NCBI GenBank assembly: GCA_017743475.1
Contig: JAGHYV010000015.1
Coordinates: forward strand, 1 to 64,000
Source: Roseiflexus sp.
Lineage (GTDB): Bacteria > Chloroflexota > Chloroflexia > Chloroflexales > Roseiflexaceae
Direction of reading: 5' to 3'
Length of the DNA stretch: 64,000 nt
The notes under the pieces are model-generated. The model made no database searches and had not been told where the DNA came from. It worked only from the letters and a program-made list of their open reading frames with translations. The translations under genes and the position numbers were made by a program. Positions 43,254 through 52,153 of the stretch are shown here, piece after piece. Each line of letters starts with the position of its first letter. Positions within the stretch are counted from its first letter, which is position 1.

Positions 43254-44642
43254 ATGTCTGATCTGCTGGTCCCGGAAACAACCATCCGCGGCACACATGC
43301 CGAATATCGTATTCTCTCACTGATAGGTCGCGGGGGGATGGGTGCCGTCTATCGTGCGCTTCGGCTTGCCGACTCGACAATCTGGGCGTTGAAGGAGATG
43401 CGCCCGGCGGAAGATTTGCCGCCAGGCGAACTGGAAGAAAACCGGCGTCTCTTTTTGCAGGAAGCTGAACTGCTCAGGAAGCTCAGCCATCCGGGGCTGC
43501 CAGTCGTTGCTGATCTGTTTGAGTACCAGGGTCGCCCGGTGATGATCATGGAATTTGTGCCGGGTCAGACGCTCGAGCATTGCATCCGCGACGCCAATGC
43601 CCCGCTGCTGGAGCAGCAGGTGATCGGATATGGCATTCAGATTGCACGCATTCTGCACTATCTTCATACGCGCACTCCACCGATCATCTATCGCGATCTG
43701 AAGCCGTCGAATGTGATGCTGACGCCGGAAGGAGTTCTGAAACTGATCGATTTCGGCGTTGCGCGGACGTACAAGGCGCGCAAGGCGAAAGATACGATTG
43801 CGATGGGATCAGCAGGTTATGCGCCGCCTGAACAGTATGGCAAAGGGCAAACCGATGCGCGATCTGACGTCTATGCGTTGGGCGCAACACTGCTCCATCT
43901 GCTGACCAATCTGCCGCCGATCCCGTTGCAGACGCCAGCAAAAGGAAGCATTCGCAAACTCAACCCCTCGGTTGATGCGCGTACCGAGGAGGTGATTATC
44001 AAAGCAATGAATCTGGAACCGTCCAAACGGTTCAGCAGTGCGCTTGAGTTCGAGCAGGCGCTTCATCGTTGCCTGGATGCGCCCTATGTCGACCCGGTCG
44101 CTCGTGCTACGCCACCCCCGCCAATCATTCCGCCCGTTGCACTACGACCGTCGTCGGAAACCATTCTTCAGACGCCATCCGATCCTGTAGCGCCAGTTGC
44201 ACCTCCTGCACCTTCGACCGATGTTCCGGCATCAGGTGCAGCATGCGCGCGTTGTGGGCGGATCAACAAACCGAATGCGCGCTTTTGCGCCGGATGTGGT
44301 GTGCCGCTCAGCGCTGCGCTGGTCGTGCCGCGCCTGATCGTTGTGTCACCGCGCAGCACCTTCGAGCAGAAGATCGAACGCACACCGCTCCGGATCGGTC
44401 GCCGTGACCCGCGCCAGCATCACTATCCCGAACTTGACCTAGCAGAGTACGACCGGGGCATTGCGTCGCGCCACCACGCAGTGATTGACCGGAACGGCGA
44501 TCACTATACGCTGGTTGACCTCGGATCGACAAATGGTACGCTGGTCAATGGATCACCGCTCCCTCCTCACCAGAAGCATCATCTGCGCTCTGGCGACCGG
44601 ATCAAGATTGGTGAGGTGGAGATTGAATTCCGTTGGGGATAA
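43254..44642 (+). CDS. Ser/Thr protein kinase with zinc ribbon and FHA domain
   Basis: A 462-residue cytoplasmic signalling protein. Kinase domain ~15-275: GRGGMGAVYRA loop, Lys in WALKEM, catalytic YRDLKPSNVM, DFGVA. Then a Pro-rich linker, a zinc ribbon (CARCGRINKPNARFCAGCG, ~residue 330) and a C-terminal FHA domain (TPLRIGRRD, IASRHHAVIDR, DLGSTNGT) which binds phospho-Thr. No membrane helix. Start ATG 43254 follows from the promoter position; a cysteine-rich stretch just upstream is in another frame. It ends 3 bp before purQ. Confidence 0.9.
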   Translation: MSDLLVPETTIRGTHAEYRILSLIGRGGMGAVYRALRLADSTIWALKEMRPAEDLPPGELEENRRLFLQEAELLRKLSHPGLPVVADLFEYQGRPVMIMEFVPGQTLEHCIRDANAPLLEQQVIGYGIQIARILHYLHTRTPPIIYRDLKPSNVMLTPEGVLKLIDFGVARTYKARKAKDTIAMGSAGYAPPEQYGKGQTDARSDVYALGATLLHLLTNLPPIPLQTPAKGSIRKLNPSVDARTEEVIIKAMNLEPSKRFSSALEFEQALHRCLDAPYVDPVARATPPPPIIPPVALRPSSETILQTPSDPVAPVAPPAPSTDVPASGAACARCGRINKPNARFCAGCGVPLSAALVVPRLIVVSPRSTFEQKIERTPLRIGRRDPRQHHYPELDLAEYDRGIASRHHAVIDRNGDHYTLVDLGSTNGTLVNGSPLPPHQKHHLRSGDRIKIGEVEIEFRWG

Positions 44643-44645
44643 CGT

Positions 44646-45452
44646 ATGAAGAAAACGCCGCGCGTTCTTATTCTGCGCGCTGCGGGCATCAACCGCGACA
44701 GTGATGCCGCTACTGCTATTGAACTTGCGGGTGGGCACCCGGAGGTAGTGCATATCAACCGGCTTATCAGCGGTGACTGCCGCCTGATGGACTATGCGAT
44801 GCTGGTCGTTCCCGGCGGCTTTTCGTATGGTGACCATCTCGGTGCAGGGAAATTGCTTGCCGTTGATCTCATTCACTGCCTGGGTGATCAGATCACACGC
44901 TTCATCGCCGACGGTCGCCCGGTTATCGGCATCTGCAATGGCTTCCAGGCGCTGGTGAAGGCTGGTATTCTGCCTGGTACGCCCCTGACGGAGACATCCG
45001 CCTCGTCACCTGCACAGTCGGTTACCCTCACCGATAATGCGTCTGGTCGCTTTGAGTGCCGCTGGGTGCGCCTGGCCGCTGACCCTGGCAGCGTGTGCGT
45101 TTTTACACGCAGCATTGATCGTCTGATCGAAGTACCCGTTGCTCATGGCGAAGGACGTTTTGTTACCCGGAATGCTGCCGCCCTCGCGGCACTGCGCGCT
45201 GCCGGACTGGTCGCGCTGCGCTATGCTGCCGCCGATGGCGGTCCGCCGTCGTACCCGGAGAACCCGAACGGCTCGGAGGATAATATTGCCGGGATCTGTA
45301 ACCCTGGCGGAAATGTGCTTGGGTTAATGCCTCACCCCGAAAATGCCGTGTTCCCCTATCAACACCCGCGCTGGACACGCGAGCCGCTGCGGGAGGAGGG
45401 TGATGGGTTGGTCATCTTCCGCAACGCGATCCGGTATGCCGCCGGGATTTGA
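44646..45452 (+). CDS. purQ: FGAM synthase glutaminase subunit PurQ
   Basis: A 268-residue class-I glutamine amidotransferase supplying ammonia to PurL for FGAM formation in purine synthesis. The nucleophile Cys is in VIGICNGFQALVKAG (~residue 98), with PGGFSYGDHLGAGK and a C-terminal LMPHPENAVFPYQHPRW with the catalytic His/Glu. The length is slightly longer than the ~225-residue small PurQ and close to the archaeal-type form. It directly follows the kinase gene (3-bp gap), so the two are probably co-transcribed; purL and purS are not in the window. Confidence 0.88.
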   Translation: MKKTPRVLILRAAGINRDSDAATAIELAGGHPEVVHINRLISGDCRLMDYAMLVVPGGFSYGDHLGAGKLLAVDLIHCLGDQITRFIADGRPVIGICNGFQALVKAGILPGTPLTETSASSPAQSVTLTDNASGRFECRWVRLAADPGSVCVFTRSIDRLIEVPVAHGEGRFVTRNAAALAALRAAGLVALRYAAADGGPPSYPENPNGSEDNIAGICNPGGNVLGLMPHPENAVFPYQHPRWTREPLREEGDGLVIFRNAIRYAAGI

Positions 45453-45470
45453 GGAGTAGCACGAAAGAGC

Positions 45471-46304
45471 CTACCGGAACCACTTTTCCCGCAATGTATC
45501 AAAGAATCCCTCGGCGCGCAGGTCATCCAGTGCATGATTCACTGCCTCGTGCAGGCGATACGCTTCCGGCGCAACGGCGATGACGTATGGTTCGAATGTC
45601 AACGCCGTCGCAATGCGCAGTTCCGGTGCACGCGCTATGGCGATCAGCGCCGCAGCATGATCGGTCGCAACGGCGTCCACGTCGCCGCGCTGTAGCGCTG
45701 CCAGCGCCTCGTCCGGCGTATCGTAGTCGGCGCGCAGAACGAACGACACCCCTTCCATCAGGCGTCGTCGTGCCCAGGTGTCGGCGTCGGAACCGAGCGC
45801 CACACCAACTACGCGCCCGGCGAGATCGGCTTCTGTAGCGATTGGCGTATCACTCCTGACAACCAGCATCTGCCCGGCGTCGAAGTAGAACTGCGAGAAG
45901 CGCGCACGCCAGCTGAGTTCCGGCGCGTAGGGGAGTGCAGAGATCGCAACATCAGCACGTCGTGCTGCCAGGTCGTCATAGATTGAGTCCAGTCCAACTG
46001 GCACGAATTCGACCTGCATGCCAAGGCGTGCCGCGATTGCCCGCGCTAGGTCGATGTCGTACCCGGCTGGTTGCCCATCCTCCATCCACGTAAACGGGTA
46101 GAAGCCGAAATCGACTGCCACCCGCAGCGTGCGTCGCTGCTGTGCCGCTGCCCACACCGGGTCGAGACCCTGCCCGGCGACGTTCAACCCCATCTGAGCG
46201 CTCACTGCGAGCGCCGCATACCCGATGATCACCAGCAGCGCCACTTTGTCGAGCCAGCGCAATCCGGCGCCCCACCGCTGCCACATCCGGTGTATCTCTC
46301 TCAT
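45471..46304 (-). CDS. Amino-acid type ABC transporter substrate-binding protein
   Basis: A 277-residue family-3 periplasmic-type binding protein (SBP_bac_3), with an N-terminal anchor helix (KVALLVIIGYAALAVSAQMG) rather than a lipobox. Segments RVAVDFGFYPFTWMEDGQPA, GYDIDLARAIAARLGMQVEF and VGVALGSDADTWARRRL are typical. No permease or ATPase is adjacent, so it may serve a distant transporter or act as a sensor. Convergent with purQ. Confidence 0.75.
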   Translation of the reverse strand: MREIHRMWQRWGAGLRWLDKVALLVIIGYAALAVSAQMGLNVAGQGLDPVWAAAQQRRTLRVAVDFGFYPFTWMEDGQPAGYDIDLARAIAARLGMQVEFVPVGLDSIYDDLAARRADVAISALPYAPELSWRARFSQFYFDAGQMLVVRSDTPIATEADLAGRVVGVALGSDADTWARRRLMEGVSFVLRADYDTPDEALAALQRGDVDAVATDHAAALIAIARAPELRIATALTFEPYVIAVAPEAYRLHEAVNHALDDLRAEGFFDTLREKWFR

Positions 46305-46345
46305 CGTATCTTCATACAGATGGCTTGATCACATGTCTTTGTTCA

Positions 46346-46373
46346 AGTATACTTTAACCAATCCTGATACAAT
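46346..46373. promoter_or_regulatory. Overlapping divergent promoter elements
   Basis: On the plus strand TGA-TACAAT (hexamer 46368-46373) faces the membrane-protein gene. On the minus strand TATACT (46351-46346) faces the binding-protein gene, with a TTGTAT 15 bp upstream of it. The two overlap within 30 bp in the gap between divergent genes. Confidence 0.45.
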
Positions 46374-46466
46374 TCCTTCACGCATGCGCCAAATTCTCCT
46401 GGTGAGTGTTTATATCGACGAAACCTGGCGCTAACTGCCGAATATGGGCGCCAGTTTCAGGGAAAT

Positions 46467-47141
46467 GTGGTGACACCTATGCAGGACCCGCGTCATATGT
46501 CGCAACCTCCGGCTCAGCAAACGCCTGCGCCGTCGTCATATCCCGTGCAATCGCCGTACCCATACTATGCCCAACCGCCGCGGGTGGGCCCGGCCGGGCG
46601 CTTCGCGCGATTGATGCGTCTGCTGCTGCGGCGCGTCCTGTACGGGATGGTTCTCCTTGGGCGTTCGCTGCGACCGTATGCCCTGACCCTTGTTGTTGCA
46701 TTCGTGCTGTTGAGTGTCATCGGCTGGATGAGCTGGCAACTGTGGGGACCGAAACCGGGCGATCCCGGTTTCACCCGCGCCGAGTCGATCCCGCCTGCGC
46801 CAGCGGTGCTCAACTACCTTCAGGGGCGCAAGACATTCAACGCCGACCTGATGTGGGATTCATTCAGCACCGAGTATCAGACGGCGCGTCTCAATGCGGG
46901 CGCATCGAAAGCGACGCTGCAATCGCAGGCGAATATCGAGAAGAATATGGGGCTGGTGTACAATCGCTACGACTATATTGGCGGTATTCCGCTCGATGAT
47001 GGTGGTTCGATGTACTTCTATGCCGTCCAGGTGTCGCTCCAGAGCCAGCGAGCCAGGGTTCCGTTGATTATTACTGCCAATCCAGATGGCAAGATTGTCA
47101 ATATCATCTCACCGCTCGATCGGCTTACGCAGAATAACTGA
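46467..47141 (+). CDS. Single-pass membrane protein of unknown function
   Basis: A 224-residue protein: a Pro/Gln/Tyr-rich N-terminal ~40 residues (PAQQTPAPSSYPVQSPYPYY), a basic stretch, a hydrophobic helix (ALTLVVAFVLLSVIGWMSW, ~residues 72-91), and a ~130-residue extracytoplasmic domain (NYLQGRKTFNADLMWDSFS, ending SPLDRLTQNN) of NTF2- or SnoaL-like impression. It is next to an FtsH-like protease gene on the same strand. GTG at 46467 is preferred for the AGGG just upstream; ATG 46479 is the alternative. Confidence 0.6.
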   Translation: MVTPMQDPRHMSQPPAQQTPAPSSYPVQSPYPYYAQPPRVGPAGRFARLMRLLLRRVLYGMVLLGRSLRPYALTLVVAFVLLSVIGWMSWQLWGPKPGDPGFTRAESIPPAPAVLNYLQGRKTFNADLMWDSFSTEYQTARLNAGASKATLQSQANIEKNMGLVYNRYDYIGGIPLDDGGSMYFYAVQVSLQSQRARVPLIITANPDGKIVNIISPLDRLTQNN

Positions 47142-47196
47142 TAGTGGAGAAGTGTAATAGTGAGCGGCGCACATGCGCCTGAAATGGGAGTTGAGC

Positions 47197-49179
47197 ATGG
47201 CACTTGAACCGTATCGTCCCAGCGTCGATCCACGCTACCGCGATGAACTTGATCGCGAACTGGACCAGAAGATCGATCAGGCGCTCCACCGCTGGCCCTG
47301 GAAGGTGCGCCGCTTCATCTTGCGCGTCCTGATCGCTGTTGCCACCGTCTGGCTGGTGATCAATCTGACGCCGCGCGCCATTGAGTTCGTTATGACGAAC
47401 GATGTGGGCGCCGCAATCATTCAGGTGCTGCTGATTGGCACCTATCTGTTCTTCTTCATCGGGTTCCAGTTCTTCCTGATGTTCTACTTCATGGGCCGCA
47501 CCCGCATCTACTGGCTTAAACCAGGCGAGACGGGCATTGGCTTCAAGGACTACAAAGGCAATCCGGAGGTACTGGAAGCGGCGCGCCGGATTGTAACGCT
47601 GCTCAAGGGCGCCAAAGAGTTCAAAGAGATGGGTGGCGAGGTGACCCGTGGCGTGCTCCTGATCGGTCCGCCTGGAACCGGCAAAAGTTATATGGCACAG
47701 GCAGTAGCGACTGAAGCAGGTGTGCCGTTTGGCTACCTGAGCGCTCCATCGTTGACATCTGCCTGGATGGGCATGGGCAACGTAAAGGTTATGTTGCTCT
47801 ACCGCAAGGCGCGTAAACTGGCTCGTGAGTATGGTGCCTGCATCCTATTCATCGACGAAATCGATGCGATTGGCATGGCGCGCAGTCCGAACCTTGCCGG
47901 TCAGGGCGCTGTGGGCATGTCTTCCGATCCAAACCACGGTGGTCGCTCCAATGTGGTCATGGGTCTAGGAATGGGCATGGGCGCGGGGAGTGGTCTGCTC
48001 AACGAACTGCTTATCCAGATGGACCCGCCGCCGCACGAACAGTCGCTGACTGGTAAGATCCTGCGCTTCTTCGGTCTGCGTCGCAAGAAGGCGGAAATGC
48101 CGCCAGTGCTTACAATGGCAGCGACCAACCTGGTAGAGACGCTTGATGCGGCGTTGTTGCGACCAGGACGCTTTGACCGCAAGATTGTGGTCGATCTTCC
48201 CGATGCTGATGGGCGTCGAGAGATCATTGAGTACTATCTGGCAAAGGTGAAGCACGAGCCAATGCCAATTGATCGTATGGTCTCCGATACAATTGGTTAC
48301 TCCCCAGTGGCGATCAAGTTTGTAATCAACGAGGCGGTCATACACGCCCATTTCGACGGTCGATCGTCGATCAACTATTGGGATTTCACCCGCGCCCGTG
48401 AGACGCACGAGTGGGGTCTGCGCCAGCCGATCCGCAACATGTCGTATGAAGAGCGTCGCCGTCTTGCGTACCATGAAGCAGGTCATGCTTACGCGGCGGT
48501 CAAACTGCTGCGCAAAGAGCGCCTGACGAAGGTGACAATCGTGCGCCACGGTTCGGCGCTTGGCTTTGCCGCCTGGAAACCGGAGGAGGAGATTCATACG
48601 CGCACGAAGGACGAACTTCTCGACCGGATCAAAATCTCGCTTGCCAGTCGCGCTGCCGAAGAAATTTTCCTCAATATCCAGATGAGCGGCGTGACAAGTG
48701 ACCTGCAAAACGCCACTGGTCTGGCTACCTTCATGGTCGGCGCGTATGGAATGGACGACAGTCTGTACTCGTATCTGACGTTCGGTATGCAAGGGCTGGC
48801 AAGCCCAGATATCAAAGCGCGCGTTGAGGCTATTCTGAATGAGCAGTACCGGCAGGTGAAGTCGCTGCTCGAAAACAACAAGGAAGCAGTGATTGCGATC
48901 GCCGAGGCGCTGATCCTGCGTAACGAGCTGACCGACATTGACGTAAATGAGATTCTGGCGCGTGTTGAAGCTGAGCATCCGTTCACCGATCCGCGCACTG
49001 TGCAGCGCCAGCAGTTCGGCTTTGTTACAAGCCGCCCGCTTTCGGAGCCGGTCAGCGTCAGCCGCCGTCTCCCTGTCGCCCGTCGCCCCTCAGACGCTAT
49101 CAGTGTGCCTGCTGCCAACCAACCGCCATCATCGCAGAAGCCGCAGGCATCGACCGATCAGGCGGACGACCAATCGTAA
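47197..49179 (+). CDS. FtsH-like membrane AAA+ zinc metalloprotease
   Basis: A 660-residue protein with two adjacent N-terminal membrane helices (~42-62 and ~75-105) and no room for the usual FtsH periplasmic domain. AAA+ core: Walker A LIGPPGTGKS, Walker B CILFIDEIDAIG, SRH LLRPGRFDR. A ~60-residue insertion rich in Gly, Met and Ser follows Walker B. The protease domain has the zinc site YHEAGHAYAAV and the third ligand in GVTSDLQNATGLA. So both activities look intact. It ends in a Pro/Ser/Gln-rich tail and a strong terminator. Confidence 0.9.
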   Translation: MALEPYRPSVDPRYRDELDRELDQKIDQALHRWPWKVRRFILRVLIAVATVWLVINLTPRAIEFVMTNDVGAAIIQVLLIGTYLFFFIGFQFFLMFYFMGRTRIYWLKPGETGIGFKDYKGNPEVLEAARRIVTLLKGAKEFKEMGGEVTRGVLLIGPPGTGKSYMAQAVATEAGVPFGYLSAPSLTSAWMGMGNVKVMLLYRKARKLAREYGACILFIDEIDAIGMARSPNLAGQGAVGMSSDPNHGGRSNVVMGLGMGMGAGSGLLNELLIQMDPPPHEQSLTGKILRFFGLRRKKAEMPPVLTMAATNLVETLDAALLRPGRFDRKIVVDLPDADGRREIIEYYLAKVKHEPMPIDRMVSDTIGYSPVAIKFVINEAVIHAHFDGRSSINYWDFTRARETHEWGLRQPIRNMSYEERRRLAYHEAGHAYAAVKLLRKERLTKVTIVRHGSALGFAAWKPEEEIHTRTKDELLDRIKISLASRAAEEIFLNIQMSGVTSDLQNATGLATFMVGAYGMDDSLYSYLTFGMQGLASPDIKARVEAILNEQYRQVKSLLENNKEAVIAIAEALILRNELTDIDVNEILARVEAEHPFTDPRTVQRQQFGFVTSRPLSEPVSVSRRLPVARRPSDAISVPAANQPPSSQKPQASTDQADDQS

Positions 49180-49200
49180 TCTCATAGAACTGGTAGAAGA

Positions 49201-49234
49201 CCGCACGAGTCGTTGTAACTCGTGCGGTTTTTTT
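49201..49234 (+). terminator. Intrinsic terminator after FtsH-like gene
   Basis: CCGCACGAGT pairs perfectly with ACTCGTGCGG (10 bp, 7-nt loop) and is followed by seven T residues. Confidence 0.95.
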
Positions 49235-49400
49235 ATCGGCTTGAAATTCTAAAAAGAGGACTCTTCTCCTACTGCATTCTGCGTCGACAGGCTTTATGAT
49301 ACAAAGAGGGGCGCACTGCTGCACACAACGTTGATCAGCCTCGGATCGATACGTATTCCTCCACGCAAGGATATTCGGAAAAGACAGGTATCAACAAACT

Positions 49401-49940
49401 ATGGAAGCGCTGATCTACGCTCCAACTGCTCATGCGCTAATGTGGAGCATGGCCGAGTCCCACCGGTCGATGATCGCTGACGTTCTGCGTGTAGCCCAAC
49501 CGCTGCGTGCCTTCACGATTTACGCGCGCGTTCGTATCGATCCGGGTTTTGGCGCCCTGTCGATTGTTCGACTGCATGCCGATCAGCCGTTGCCCTTCTT
49601 CGATGCATTGGAGCGTCCGCTGCCACTGGTCACGCGACTGTGCGAATTCTGGTATCCGCACCTTACCAGTCTTATTCGTCCCGAACGTCATCCGCGTCAG
49701 GCTCGTCCCGACACGCTAGTGGTCTGGGGACCGCCACGTGCTCCGCTTTCCTCCATCCGCGACAGTGTTCCCGTCCATGATCCGCGCACTGGTCACTACC
49801 TGGGGCGCGCGTTCTGGCGAGTTGATCGTGAGGGGTACTGGGGATGCTGGAGTGACTCGACCGAGAATATCGGTCCGGCGCTCACGCTGGCTGAACTGGT
49901 TGCACTCCTCAATGCTGCACGAGGTATTTTCGCCGACTGA
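49401..49940 (+). CDS. Hypothetical protein (179 residues)
   Basis: An unrecognised 179-residue soluble protein. It lacks membrane segments and signal; composition is Arg/Pro/Trp-rich. Local segments: EALIYAPTAHALMWSMAESH, ARVRIDPGFGALSIVRLHAD and a C-terminal WRVDREGYWGCWSDSTENIG. It lies alone between the FtsH-like terminator and the sigma-like gene. Coding status is supported by length, codon use like its neighbours, and absence of a better overlapping frame. Confidence 0.55.
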   Translation: MEALIYAPTAHALMWSMAESHRSMIADVLRVAQPLRAFTIYARVRIDPGFGALSIVRLHADQPLPFFDALERPLPLVTRLCEFWYPHLTSLIRPERHPRQARPDTLVVWGPPRAPLSSIRDSVPVHDPRTGHYLGRAFWRVDREGYWGCWSDSTENIGPALTLAELVALLNAARGIFAD

Positions 49941-50153
49941 TTTCGGAAAGGTGAGGAACTGCGCCTGGGTACTGTCGTCCGTTGAAAAAGTTAAAACGCA
50001 TTACACCTCGATTAAGGATTTCTTTATTCTTTTCGGGTATTACCATTACTGATCGTAAGCCTGTCATCCGGTTCTCATCCAGGAGTCATTCTCGCCAGGC
50101 GAGCTAGTGCCTAGAATAATCTACAGAAGCCAGCGATCTACGAGGAGGCATGA

Positions 50154-50966
50154 ATGCAGCAGAGCCATACGGATGTTCCTCGTCCGCTGCCGAATGCATC
50201 AGCACGCAGCGTCTGCAGATCGTCTTCCACATATGAGTCGTCTTCCACATATGAGCATACGGATATCGATGCGCAGACAATTGTCGGCATGGATCTTGCG
50301 ACACTCCAGCGGCACTGTCGCATCGAAAGTGAACGCTTTTTTCGAGGTCAACCGCACGATACGCGCTTCGCTTACGAGCTATTCCGGCGGGCGCTGGTTG
50401 AGCGATGCGATGCGGCGTGGGAATACTTGTTTTACCAGTATCGCGCACTGGTCGAGGGTTGGGTACGGCGGAGCAGTGCGTTCGGCAGCACCGGCGAGAG
50501 CAGCGAGTACTTCGTTGGTTCGGTGTTCGCTCGTTTCTGGCAGGCAATCACGCCAGAGCGTTTTGCTGCATTTCCGACACTCGGATCGTTATTGCACTAT
50601 CTGCGCCTCTGCGCCAGTTGCGTGGTGATCGACTGTGCACGTGCGCAGTCCTGGGCGGAGATTGTGCCAGACGAGTGCGTGCGTGCTCGTGGTCAGATGC
50701 TGGATGCGCCGGATGAGGAGGCGATCAACCGGGTGGCGCGCGAGGAGTTCTGGCGCTCAATCGATGCGCTGCTAATATGCGACGTCGAGCGGTTCGTGCT
50801 CTACCACTCGTTCATTATGGGGCGCAAACCGGGGGAGATCTACAAGATGCGTCGTGATCTGTTCAGCAGCGTTGCAGAGGTATATAACGTCAAGCGGAAT
50901 GTTCTTGGGCGCTTGAGCCGTAATCGTGAACTGCGTCGCCTGGCGGGGATGCCAGCGTCTTCGTAG
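50154..50966 (+). CDS. Sigma-70-family-like RNA polymerase factor (divergent)
   Basis: A 270-residue protein with a region-2-like helical segment (ERCDAAWEYLFYQYRALVEGW, then SVFARFWQAITPERF) and LLHYLRLCASCVVIDCARAQ. The C-terminal segment resembles sigma region 4 (RFVLYHSFIMGRKPGEIYKM, FSSVAEVYNVKRNVLGRLSR). This suggests a Chloroflexi-type ECF-like sigma factor; assignment is by pattern only. The N-terminus contains an exact in-phase 18-bp duplication (STYESSSTYE). GAGGAGG precedes ATG 50154. No anti-sigma gene is adjacent. Confidence 0.55.
   Translation: MQQSHTDVPRPLPNASARSVCRSSSTYESSSTYEHTDIDAQTIVGMDLATLQRHCRIESERFFRGQPHDTRFAYELFRRALVERCDAAWEYLFYQYRALVEGWVRRSSAFGSTGESSEYFVGSVFARFWQAITPERFAAFPTLGSLLHYLRLCASCVVIDCARAQSWAEIVPDECVRARGQMLDAPDEEAINRVAREEFWRSIDALLICDVERFVLYHSFIMGRKPGEIYKMRRDLFSSVAEVYNVKRNVLGRLSRNRELRRLAGMPASS
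50221..50256 (+). repeat. 18-bp tandem duplication inside sigma-like gene
   Basis: CGTCTTCCACATATGAGT at 50221-50238 is repeated immediately with one final-base change at 50239-50256. It keeps the frame and doubles SSTYE. Confidence 0.9.
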
Positions 50967-51022
50967 GGATTGGAGGAAAGACGTTGCGCTGCAACGTCTC
51001 TCCTCTTTCTGCGGCAATGCTG

Positions 51023-52066
51023 CTACGTTTCCATTTCATCGGCGATGAACGCCGTCAGGTCGGCGACGCGGGTCGCATACCCCCACTCATTGTCGTACCA
51101 CGCAATGACCTTGATCAGATTGCCCCCGAGCGCCATTGTGAGCGGCAGATCAACAATCGCCGACGCAGTGGAGCCGATAAAGTCACTCGATACCAGTTCC
51201 TCGTCGGTCACTTCCAGAATGCCTTCCAGCTCCTTACTCTGCGCTGCTTCGCGGAACGTTTCGTTCACCTCATCGACCGAGACGTTGCGCTCCAGCTCGA
51301 CCACGAAGTCGATCATTGAGACAGTTGGAGTCGGCACACGCACGGCAAACCCATCGAACTTGCCTTTGAGTTCAGGAATCACAAGCGCCACCGCCCGTGC
51401 TGCACCAGTGGTCGTCGGCACAATGTTCATTGCAGCCGCCCGCGCGCGCCGCAGGTCTTTGTGAACATTATCCTGCAGGTTCTGATCCATGGTATAGGAA
51501 TGAACCGTTGTCATCATCCCGCGGCGGATGCCAAAATTGTCGTTGAGCACCTTTGCCACCGGCGCCAGACAGTTGGTGGTGCAGGAAGCGTTGGAGATGA
51601 TGTGGTGAACGGCGTTATCGTAGCGATCTTCGTTGACGCCGAGGCAGATGGTAATGTCCTCGCCTTTAGCGGGCGCCGTGATGATAACCTTGCGCGCACC
51701 CGCCTGGAGGTGTGCACGCGCCTTCTCCGCCTCGGTGAAGCGCCCGGTTGACTCGATCACAATGTCGACGCCTAGGTCGCGCCATGGCAGTTTCGCCGGG
51801 TCAGGCTCCTCCAACGCCACAATGTCGATCTGACGTTCATCCCCTTCTTCGCTGTAAAACGTCACACTGATCCGATCACTGGTCACGCTGACATCGCCAT
51901 CGAACGCGCCATACGTCGAGTCGTGGCGCAACAGGTGCGCCAGTGTTTCATTGTCGGTCAGGTCGTTTATTGCTACGATCTCCAGGTCGTCCGGGTAGTG
52001 CTCGAGCATTGCTTTGAAGCTCTGGCGGCCGATCCGACCGAAGCCGTTAATTGCGACACGTGCCAT
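51023..52066 (-). CDS. gap: Glyceraldehyde-3-phosphate dehydrogenase, type I
   Basis: A 347-residue NAD(P)-dependent GAPDH. N-terminal [18 protein letters not shown] Rossmann loop, catalytic [13 protein letters not shown] with the Cys (~residue 157), the substrate Thr/His region [18 protein letters not shown] and the C-terminal [16 protein letters not shown] are present. AAGGAG lies 8 nt before the ATG, and an extended -10 (TGCTATAAT, 52134-52126) is upstream. It completes the glycolytic set along with the phosphofructokinases and aldolase at 21-24 kb, but is unlinked. Confidence 0.95.
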   Translation of the reverse strand: MARVAINGFGRIGRQSFKAMLEHYPDDLEIVAINDLTDNETLAHLLRHDSTYGAFDGDVSVTSDRISVTFYSEEGDERQIDIVALEEPDPAKLPWRDLGVDIVIESTGRFTEAEKARAHLQAGARKVIITAPAKGEDITICLGVNEDRYDNAVHHIISNASCTTNCLAPVAKVLNDNFGIRRGMMTTVHSYTMDQNLQDNVHKDLRRARAAAMNIVPTTTGAARAVALVIPELKGKFDGFAVRVPTPTVSMIDFVVELERNVSVDEVNETFREAAQSKELEGILEVTDEELVSSDFIGSTASAIVDLPLTMALGGNLIKVIAWYDNEWGYATRVADLTAFIADEMET

Positions 52067-52125
52067 CGTCGTGCTCCTTCTGCATCTGTACCGGTGCGCT
52101 CTGGCGTTCGGAGCGCACCGCGTCC

Positions 52126-52134
52126 ATTATAGCA
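52126..52134 (-). promoter_or_regulatory. Extended -10 promoter of gap
   Basis: On the minus strand TGC-TATAAT, hexamer at 52131-52126, 60 bp before the gap start. No clear -35; the -35 zone overlaps the end of the upstream gene. Confidence 0.55.
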
Positions 52135-52153
52135 TGGCTCTCGCCATGCCTTT

